Source: JBAPRR01 sp049281195
GTDB taxonomy: Bacteria > Actinomycetota > Acidimicrobiia > Acidimicrobiales > CAVXTF01
Length of the DNA stretch: 19,021 nucleotides
Assembly (NCBI GenBank): GCA_049281195.1
Contig: JBAPRR010000201.1
Coordinates: 1 to 19,021, forward strand
Direction of reading: 5' to 3'
A program made the position numbers and the translations under genes. The notes under the pieces are model-generated. The model worked only from the letters and a program-made list of their open reading frames with translations, was not told the origin of the DNA and did no database searches. Numbering within the stretch: position 1 is the stretch's first letter; every line of letters starts with the position of its first letter. Positions 13,016 through 19,021 of this stretch are shown one piece after another.

Positions 13016-15796
13016 ATGCTGCTTACGGTGCCCGGATCAGTCCCCCAAGCGCTTTTGGACCTGGCGACGAGAAGCGCTGCCCCCGACAGGGCGACGATCG
13101 CGATTGTCCGTCTTGCGACAGAACGGCCGGACCGGGTGGAGCGTTTCATCCGCGACGGCGAACCGACCCGAACTGCGCGTGCGTTCGTGGCTGTGGTCGC
13201 GGCAAGCGACTCGCTCGGGCGCTTCTGCATAACTCACCCGGCCACCGACGAGGTACTCGGAGATCTCGATCGCAGGTACGTGATCGAGACTGCTGAGTTC
13301 GACGAGCGGACGATCGCCTTGCAATACCGGCTGGATCTGCTTTGCACCGCGGCGCGCGACCTCCTCGGACTGGATCGCTTCGAGACGGTCGTGGCTCAGC
13401 TGTCGGAAACGGCATCCCGCGTCCTCGAATCGGCGGTTCGACTCGCAGGAATGCGGAGCGGACAGTTCGCCGTCATCGGAATGGGGAAGCTCGGAGGAAA
13501 CGAGCTCAACTATGCGAGCGACGTCGACCTGATGTTCGTGACAGCGCCTTCACAAAATGATGAGGGCGCCAGAAAAGTGGTGGACATCGCCAGGCAGTCG
13601 TTCCGGGTGGACATCGACCTGAGGCCCGAGGGCAGATCAGGCCCTCTGACCCGCAACATGGAGAGCTACCTCTCCTATTGGACGCGTTGGGCGGAGCCGT
13701 GGGAATTCCAGGCGCTCATCAAGGCTCGCGCGGTCGCGGGAGATGGGGCTCTGGGCGAGACCTTTACGACCCAAGCAGAGGGTCAGGTGTGGGATCGCAC
13801 CTACAGCGCAGACGAGCTCGCCCTCATCCGGCGACTCAAAGAGCGATCAGAAGCTCTCATCGCGAGCAAAGGGATGACCGAGCGGGAGCTGAAGCGCGGG
13901 CCTGGCGGCATCCGCGACGTGGAGTTCGCGGTGCAGCTTCTCCAGCTCGTGCACGGCAGGCGCGACCCGTCGATCCGGAGTCGCTCCACACTGGGTGCCC
14001 TCGGTGAGCTCGCCGCGTCCGGGTACGTCGACGCAGACCAGGCAGCTTCGCTGAGTGACGCCTACCGCTTCCTACGGACGGTCGAGCACCGCGTGCAGTT
14101 GGTCGAGGAGCAACAGACCCATACGATCCCGAACGAGCCGAGCGCCAAGGAGCGCCTGGCCAGGGTGCTCGGATTCGAACCCAAGCCGGGCCACGACGCC
14201 ACGGCACTTTTCGACGAGGCCTTGAGGGTGTGCCGCACCGAGGTGCGGTCGCTTCATGAGCGGCTCTTCTTCCGCCCCCTTCTCGAAGCGTTCTCCACCG
14301 TCCCTTCCGACGTGAGGGACAAGACCGGGACGATCATGTCCCCCGACCGCATCGCAGAACGTCTCGAAGCGTTCGGATTCGCCGGACCGAAACGTACCAA
14401 GGCGGCAGTCGACGAACTGGCTCAAGGACTGACACGCAGCTCGCGGTTGATGGATCAGATGCTGCCGCTTCTCCTCGACTGGCTATCGACCTCACCCGAT
14501 CCGGATCTGGGGTTGCTCGGTCTACGGAACCTCGCTCTTCATGCGCACAACCGCTCCAGGCTGATCACGACGTTTCGCGAGTCGCCCGAGGCCGCGCGGC
14601 GGCTCTGCCTTCTACTCGGGACGAGCCGGACACTGGCGGAGGCGCTCAACCGCAACCCGGAGCTCGTCACGCGCCTAGGAGACGACCGAGCCCTCGAAGT
14701 CGGCGACGCCCGCACGTTGACTGCTGAGCTCGATGACCTCCTCGCGCATGCGACCGGACCGACTGAAGACGGCGGAGCAGAGATGGCGCGCCGACGGCGC
14801 ATGCTCAGATTCCGCCAGGAGCAACTGATCCGCATAGCGACGCGCGATCTTCTCCGCATAGACGATGCACCGGGTGCGGAGAAAACTCTGAGCAACGTGG
14901 CGGAGGTACTGCTCCAAGCGGCGTTGGATGAGATCGACCCGGCCGTGCCGTTCTGTGTTGTGGCGCTCGGTAGTTTCGGAGGGGGCGAGCTCTCCTACGC
15001 GAGTGACCTCGACGTTATCTTCGTGCACAACGCAAACGAGGACATAGAGGGCGAGTCCACCGCCGAAAAGCTCCTGCGGGTACTCCACGGCCCGAGCCCC
15101 GCGGAGCGCATATTCAGCGTGGATCTGGGGCTGAGACCCGAAGGCGGTCATGGCCGGTTGTCGCGCGACATCGATGGATACTCCCTCTACTTCGAGCGCT
15201 GGGCGCAGACGTGGGAGCGCCAGGCTCTGCTCAGGGCCCGGGTGGTCGCGGGCGACCGTGCACTGGGCGAGGAATTCCTCCGCCTCGCTCACTCATTCAT
15301 CTGGAACCCTTCCATCGGTCCCGACGAGATCGCGGAGATCAGGAGGATGAAAGCACGGATCGAACGCGAACGGATTCCTGCAGGCGAGGATCCGCAGTTC
15401 CACCTGAAGCTGGGAAGAGGATCTCTTTCGGATGTGGAGTGGACCGTGCAGCTCCTTCAGCTCCGGAGTCAGGTCGAGGGGGCCGCAACGATGGGTGCTC
15501 TCTCACAGCTCGAACGCGTGCAGGAGATCTCCCCGACAGATGCGGCAGCCCTTAGAGACGCTTACCTCTTCTGTGAGAGAACCCGCAACCGGTGGCATCT
15601 GGTCGGAGCCCTCCCTGGAGGAGCGTCGCCCGGTGACTCGCTACCGACGCAGGCACCGCAACTGTCGCGGTTGTCGCGGAGCCTGGGCACGACTCCGGCG
15701 TCGCTTCGCGACGAGTACAGAAAGCTGACCAGACGCTCCCGGCGGGTGATGGAGCACCTCTTCTACGGGATAGAGCAACCAGAAGGCGCGGGTTGA
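13016..15796 (+). CDS. glnE: Bifunctional glutamine synthetase adenylyltransferase/adenylyl-removing enzyme
   Basis: This cytoplasmic enzyme (926 aa; E. coli 946) switches glutamine synthetase off by adenylylation and on by phosphorolytic removal of AMP, according to nitrogen status. Two nucleotidyltransferase domains are visible. The N-terminal adenylyl-removing domain has GMGKLGGNELNYASDVDL (155-172, catalytic Asp169 and Asp171) and DIDLRPEGRSGPL. The C-terminal adenylyltransferase domain has GSFGGGELSYASDLDV around 652-667 and LRPEGGHGRLSRDIDGY. Helical GlnD-like segments follow each (GPGGIRDVEFAVQLLQL; LGRGSLSDVEWTVQLLQL). The ATG start at 13016 is 36 bp from the divergent nadE start. No glnA or PII gene is in the window. 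Its stop is 3 bp from that of the convergent serine hydrolase. Confidence 0.97.
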   Translation: MLLTVPGSVPQALLDLATRSAAPDRATIAIVRLATERPDRVERFIRDGEPTRTARAFVAVVAASDSLGRFCITHPATDEVLGDLDRRYVIETAEFDERTIALQYRLDLLCTAARDLLGLDRFETVVAQLSETASRVLESAVRLAGMRSGQFAVIGMGKLGGNELNYASDVDLMFVTAPSQNDEGARKVVDIARQSFRVDIDLRPEGRSGPLTRNMESYLSYWTRWAEPWEFQALIKARAVAGDGALGETFTTQAEGQVWDRTYSADELALIRRLKERSEALIASKGMTERELKRGPGGIRDVEFAVQLLQLVHGRRDPSIRSRSTLGALGELAASGYVDADQAASLSDAYRFLRTVEHRVQLVEEQQTHTIPNEPSAKERLARVLGFEPKPGHDATALFDEALRVCRTEVRSLHERLFFRPLLEAFSTVPSDVRDKTGTIMSPDRIAERLEAFGFAGPKRTKAAVDELAQGLTRSSRLMDQMLPLLLDWLSTSPDPDLGLLGLRNLALHAHNRSRLITTFRESPEAARRLCLLLGTSRTLAEALNRNPELVTRLGDDRALEVGDARTLTAELDDLLAHATGPTEDGGAEMARRRRMLRFRQEQLIRIATRDLLRIDDAPGAEKTLSNVAEVLLQAALDEIDPAVPFCVVALGSFGGGELSYASDLDVIFVHNANEDIEGESTAEKLLRVLHGPSPAERIFSVDLGLRPEGGHGRLSRDIDGYSLYFERWAQTWERQALLRARVVAGDRALGEEFLRLAHSFIWNPSIGPDEIAEIRRMKARIERERIPAGEDPQFHLKLGRGSLSDVEWTVQLLQLRSQVEGAATMGALSQLERVQEISPTDAAALRDAYLFCERTRNRWHLVGALPGGASPGDSLPTQAPQLSRLSRSLGTTPASLRDEYRKLTRRSRRVMEHLFYGIEQPEGAG

Positions 15797-15799
15797 CGT

Positions 15800-16981
15800 T
15801 CAGCGGGGACTTGGTCCGGTGCCGGGCGTGAGCTCCGACCAGATGATGCTCGAGACCCCCTCGATCGTGCTTATGCCGTAATTCTCGCTCTGGTCGCCCG
15901 ACGTGAGAACCGCCAGCACGTACTGGCGATCGTCGCCGTTGATGAAACCGATGCTGTTGATCTGCCAGTTGTTGTAGCCGGTGATCGGAACCCAACCGTT
16001 CTTGAGTGCGACCGTCACATTGGCCGGTGGGCCTGCGGATACGCCCCAGTGCTCATAGGTCGCAACGTTTTCCATCAGTCCGAGCTCGTAGTTGCGCGAA
16101 GCCGGGTCGAGAACGGAGTTCGGGTAGGCCACGAGCTTTACGAGCTCGACCTCATCGAGGGCGCTGGTCAGCGTTTCGCCCCAGTTGTAATTCGGTTGGA
16201 TCGATGAGACACCCGCGGCAGCGTTGAAACGCGCGATTCCAGCGGCTTCTCCGTCGATGTTCCACAGCGCCGTGGCATCGTCGTTGTCGCTCTGTTCGAT
16301 CATCCCGGTTGCGAGCGCGGTCTGTTGGGCGTTCGGGACCTGATTCTGTTGTTGTTCATCCCACAGGAGCGTCGCCAGAATGTCGACCTTTACGATGCTC
16401 GCCGTCTGCTCGAAGATGCCGGGACGATAGAGATAAGTGACACCGGTCTTGGCGTCGAAGAGTGCGGCTGTCACGTCACCCTGCCGGGTGGCCACGAACG
16501 AGCTCATGGTCGAAGTCAGGAATGGATTCGGAAGCACGCTTTGCACGGGAACCGACACCACATTCGTCGGCGTGGTGGTTGTGGTGGTCGTCGTCGGCGT
16601 CGCGGTGGTGGTCGTGGTTCCACGGCCACTGTTCTTCGCGGCGGCGACGTCGCTCGTCTTTCTGCGCGTCGTTTTCACCGTCCGAATAGCGTTGGATGCC
16701 TTTGTGCTGCGATCTGAATAGCGGACGACTCCGAATGCGGTGCCACCACCGGCGAGCACGAGAACGACCGCCCCGGCGATGAGGATTCTGCGCTTTCGGG
16801 CGTGGCGATCGGCGATGCGCCACATCCGGTTCCGTTGTGGCTCGGATGGAGATGAATCTTCAGGGACGTCGACCGCGACCGAGTCGTCGGTCACGATTGA
16901 AAAACCATAAGGCCGCTGCGGCACACTATTAGGGCTTCCACCTCCCCGGAGTCCATGATCGTACTCAAGAGGCTCGTCCAA
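15800..16981 (-). CDS. Membrane-anchored serine hydrolase of the class A beta-lactamase fold
   Basis: This 393-aa protein has four parts: a cytoplasmic N-terminus with a basic patch, one membrane span (about 65-84), a Thr-rich stalk (122-139, runs of ACC-type codons) and an extracellular beta-lactamase2-like domain (about 150-390). The active-site motifs are SIVK (Ser195, Lys198), SDN (231-233) and KNG (327-329) in place of KTG. It is anchored with a long linker, so a cell-wall-related DD-peptidase/esterase-like role is more likely than antibiotic resistance, although this is inference. The longest frame starts at TTG 16981 without a Shine-Dalgarno sequence; an in-frame GTG at 16924 with GGTGGAAG upstream is a plausible shorter start, and Met53 is also possible. 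It lies 39 bp after the GHMP kinase on the same strand, so probably in one operon. Confidence 0.83.
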   Translation of the reverse strand: MDEPLEYDHGLRGGGSPNSVPQRPYGFSIVTDDSVAVDVPEDSSPSEPQRNRMWRIADRHARKRRILIAGAVVLVLAGGGTAFGVVRYSDRSTKASNAIRTVKTTRRKTSDVAAAKNSGRGTTTTTATPTTTTTTTTPTNVVSVPVQSVLPNPFLTSTMSSFVATRQGDVTAALFDAKTGVTYLYRPGIFEQTASIVKVDILATLLWDEQQQNQVPNAQQTALATGMIEQSDNDDATALWNIDGEAAGIARFNAAAGVSSIQPNYNWGETLTSALDEVELVKLVAYPNSVLDPASRNYELGLMENVATYEHWGVSAGPPANVTVALKNGWVPITGYNNWQINSIGFINGDDRQYVLAVLTSGDQSENYGISTIEGVSSIIWSELTPGTGPSPR

Positions 16982-17020
16982 TTCGGGTACGCCGAAGTGT
17001 TACACAGCGGGAATTAAGGT

Positions 17021-18007
17021 TTATTCACCAGCGCCTTCGACCGCCAGGCCGGTATCGGCGATGCGGATGGGAATGACGACGTAATGATCGGGCACATTCG
17101 TCTCGAATACGGCCTTTTCGTCAGGAGAATCGAACAAGACAGTCACCGATCCACCATCTCCGCCTGCGCCGTTCACCTTCCATCCCAAAGCACCGCTCGT
17201 TTTCGCCGACTGAATCAGTGCCAACGCATCCGCCCCGATCACATCGGGGTGGAGGTTCGTCTGTGCCGCCGTATTGGCGATCATCGCCTGGCCGAATGCT
17301 TTCAGGTTCTGAGACATGATCGCGTCGTGCGCCGCGTCGGCTGCTCGACGTAGAAGAGTGAACGGTTCGCCCGCCAGGGAATCGAGACGGGCGATGACCC
17401 CATCATGAACCTCAGATGAGTTGTGGGCTCGACCGAGGAAGGTCAACGACAGGTTGGAGCCCAGCTCGTCCCAGGTCGGGAGCTGCGTCACGGCGGCATC
17501 CGGGAACGGGTCGATTCGCAAATAGTTGATCCCTCCGAACGCGGCACACAACTGATCCTGTGTCCCACTTTGAAGTCCGAGCACGTCGGTCTCGAGACGG
17601 AAGGCCTCGTACGCGATTTCGCGAGGAGACCTGCCCTCTCCACGCACAGCTCCCAGCGCCCCGATGAGCGCGACGGCGACCGCGGCGGACGTGCCGGTCC
17701 CACAACCCGGCGGCACGCCGGATTCAATGGAAATTCTTACGTGCGTACCATGCGGAGGGGGGAACGTGTCGATAGCGGCTTCGACAAGAGGATGCCGCGA
17801 GGGCCGGTCCACCGACGGATGGAAGGGGTAGCTCTCGTCGAAGGTGTCGAGATGAAGCATGACCGGCGCAACGCCTTCGTATGCCTCGATACGCACGACG
17901 ACCCTCGGGTCACAGGCGATGTGTAGAACTCTCCCGGGAGAGCCGAACCAGGTGTCGGTCCAGCCACCGATGTCACAAATGCGGATGGGAGCCGAAGAAA
18001 TGATCAA
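17021..18007 (-). CDS. GHMP-family sugar kinase (heptose/fucose kinase-like)
   Basis: This 328-aa cytoplasmic small-molecule kinase transfers phosphate from ATP to a sugar or sugar phosphate. GHMP motif 1 is APIRICDIGGWTD (6-18), the ATP-binding motif 2 is PPGCGTGTSAAVAVAL (99-114), and motif 3 is KVNGAGGDGGSVTVL (277-291). QSGTQDQLCAAFGGINYLR (146-164) carries the likely catalytic Asp151 and is typical of D-glycero-D-manno-heptose-7-phosphate kinase (HddA) and fucose/arabinose-type kinases. The exact sugar cannot be read from the sequence. No GDP-heptose or GDP-fucose synthesis partners are visible beside it. The start is TTG 18007, with GGAGGG about 12 nt upstream. It is followed 39 bp later by the membrane serine hydrolase and faces away from the secreted protein gene. 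Confidence 0.86.
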   Translation of the reverse strand: MIISSAPIRICDIGGWTDTWFGSPGRVLHIACDPRVVVRIEAYEGVAPVMLHLDTFDESYPFHPSVDRPSRHPLVEAAIDTFPPPHGTHVRISIESGVPPGCGTGTSAAVAVALIGALGAVRGEGRSPREIAYEAFRLETDVLGLQSGTQDQLCAAFGGINYLRIDPFPDAAVTQLPTWDELGSNLSLTFLGRAHNSSEVHDGVIARLDSLAGEPFTLLRRAADAAHDAIMSQNLKAFGQAMIANTAAQTNLHPDVIGADALALIQSAKTSGALGWKVNGAGGDGGSVTVLFDSPDEKAVFETNVPDHYVVIPIRIADTGLAVEGAGE

Positions 18008-18093
18008 CGGAGTGGATTCCCTCCGAAGTTAGTCATCCGTTGCTGGACTCGCTGTTGTGGCCGCGACCATCCTGGCAACCGATGGGGATCACC
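18008..18093. promoter_or_regulatory. 86-bp divergent region between the sugar kinase and the secreted protein
   Basis: It contains the Shine-Dalgarno GGAGGG for the kinase (minus strand, about 18019-18024) and GGGGA about 5 nt ahead of the plus-strand ATG. No convincing promoter hexamers are visible on either strand. Confidence 0.35.
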
Positions 18094-19021
18094 ATGCGAA
18101 AGAAGCTTCATCTCGGGATTCTGCCCGGTGTGGTGGCGTTGATGGCGCTCGGCACCTACGCCGTTCCCACTGCCGCTTCAACTGCCCTCGCCCGAACGAC
18201 GAAGCCGGCTCAGGGGACCACCCTTCCAGGCACGGATTGTCCGGCCTTTCCGGCTGACGACGTGTGGAACACGCCCATCACCGGTCTTCCGGTGAACTCC
18301 GACAGTGCGACGTGGCTCGCCTCGATGGACGCGTCGACGACGTTCCTCCATCCCGATTACGGACCGTCGGGCACCAAGTCCAAGCCTTACGGGATCCCCT
18401 GGCAGATCGTCTCGCCGTCACAGCCGCTCGTACATGTGACCTTCCAGTACGCATCACAGAGTGATCCCGGCCCCTACCCCTTCTCGGCGTCGACCCCGAT
18501 AGAAAACGGCTCGGACCGGCACGCCATCATGGTCAACCCGGCCTCATGCGAGCTGTCCGAATTGTGGGAGGCCCATTACCACCCAGACGGGGGATCCACT
18601 GCAGGATCCGGGGCCATATGGAGCCTCAAGTCCAACCACCTCCGTCCGGCAGGATGGACCTCCGCTGACGCCGCAGGGCTGCCGGTTCTCCCGGGTCTGG
18701 TGAACTACGACGAGGTTGTGTCGGGCTCGATGGATCACGCCATCCGTTTCACCGCCGAATGTACCCAGGAGTCGTATATATGGCCCGCGCGTCACGAAGC
18801 AGGACAGGACGATTCCGACTGCCCCCCGATGGGAGCGCGGTTCAGGCTGTCGGCATCCTTCAGTCTCCCCGCCTCCGAATGTTCAGCCATGTGCCAGACA
18901 GTCATAACGACGATGCAGACCTACGGCCTGATCCTGGCTGACAACGGCTCGAACTGGTATTTCCAGGGGACGGCCGACACGCGGTGGACCAACAAAGAGG
19001 TGGATCAGCTCAAGCAGATAC
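18094..19021 (+). CDS. Secreted protein of unknown function, first 309 residues, truncated by the right edge
   Basis: The frame opens at ATG 18094 (GGGGA 5 nt upstream; an in-frame ATG at 18082 would add four residues) and has no stop before the window ends. Residues 1-33 form a signal peptide: MRKK, a hydrophobic core, then an Ala-rich region with likely cleavage near STALA. The mature part has several Cys residues, suggesting disulphides in an exported protein. It has many Trp/Tyr/Pro-rich segments such as DDVWNTPI, WTSADAAGLPVLPGLVNYD, HAIRFT, YIWPARHEAG and LILADNGSNWYFQGT. I recall similar uncharacterised secreted proteins in soil bacteria but cannot name a domain family, and no catalytic motif is obvious. 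An extracellular carbohydrate- or surface-related role is only a guess. Confidence 0.8.
   Translation, partial: MRKKLHLGILPGVVALMALGTYAVPTAASTALARTTKPAQGTTLPGTDCPAFPADDVWNTPITGLPVNSDSATWLASMDASTTFLHPDYGPSGTKSKPYGIPWQIVSPSQPLVHVTFQYASQSDPGPYPFSASTPIENGSDRHAIMVNPASCELSELWEAHYHPDGGSTAGSGAIWSLKSNHLRPAGWTSADAAGLPVLPGLVNYDEVVSGSMDHAIRFTAECTQESYIWPARHEAGQDDSDCPPMGARFRLSASFSLPASECSAMCQTVITTMQTYGLILADNGSNWYFQGTADTRWTNKEVDQLKQI

Noticed and set aside
15797..15799. Terminator between the convergent glnE and hydrolase genes
   Set aside because: The stops are only 3 bp apart, and no hairpin with a U-run is visible across the junction; any termination must occur inside the opposing coding region.
15800..16981. 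Antibiotic-resistance beta-lactamase
   Set aside because: It is a membrane-anchored protein with a Thr stalk and a KNG box, I see no class A omega-loop ExxxN motif clearly placed, and it sits beside a sugar kinase; a resistance role is not supported by the sequence.
1..19021. Mobile element, prophage or defence island
   Set aside because: There are no transposase, integrase, terminal repeats, tRNA-adjacent junctions or visible composition breaks; the genes are mainly chromosomal housekeeping.

Overview
The window is GC-rich chromosomal DNA with many GTG and TTG starts. Its gene set and local order point to an actinobacterium: divergent ceoB-ceoC and a KimA/Rv2690c-type permease, a region-1.1-less primary-like sigma factor, glnE and a glutamine-dependent nadE. 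My best guess is a deep-branching, Acidimicrobiia-like lineage; this is inference from gene content and style, because no rRNA or other direct marker is present. There are no tRNAs, rRNAs, CRISPR arrays or insertion sequences. Coding density is high and no gene-free stretch exceeds 300 bases.

Left part (1-9256): three minus-strand genes read leftward. These are a KimA-like potassium permease (4561-7032), a K+-independent proton-pumping pyrophosphatase hppA (1995-4343) and topoisomerase I topA (1-1748, C-terminus outside the window). Divergent from the permease, across only 55 bp, is a tight plus-strand operon of two RCK/TrkA proteins, ceoB and ceoC (4-nt overlap), followed by a HAD-IB phosphatase-like membrane protein. 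Together this forms a potassium/proton module: pyrophosphate hydrolysis builds a proton gradient, a KimA-type protein would use it to import K+, and the RCK pair would sense nucleotides. No TrkH/KtrB channel subunit is in view. The permease carries a C-terminal OB-fold domain that in other actinobacteria I recall as a separate small protein encoded nearby.

Middle part (9257-15796): a 24-codon ORF for a probable tiny membrane protein lies on the minus strand downstream of a group-2 sigma-70 factor. Further right on the same strand are a ferritin-like hypothetical protein translationally coupled (ATGA) to NAD+ synthetase nadE. glnE, the adenylyltransferase/deadenylase of glutamine synthetase, diverges from nadE across 36 bp. 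Both of these enzymes are tied to glutamine and nitrogen status.

Right part (15800-19021): glnE converges, with a 3-bp gap, on a minus-strand pair. The pair is a GHMP sugar kinase followed by a membrane-anchored serine hydrolase of the class A beta-lactamase fold with a Thr-rich stalk. Divergent from the kinase is a secreted protein of unknown function that runs off the right edge.

The items most worth a second look are the KimA-USP-OB fusion beside ceoBC and hppA, the tiny membrane ORF at 9289-9363, and the nadE-coupled ferritin-like gene.
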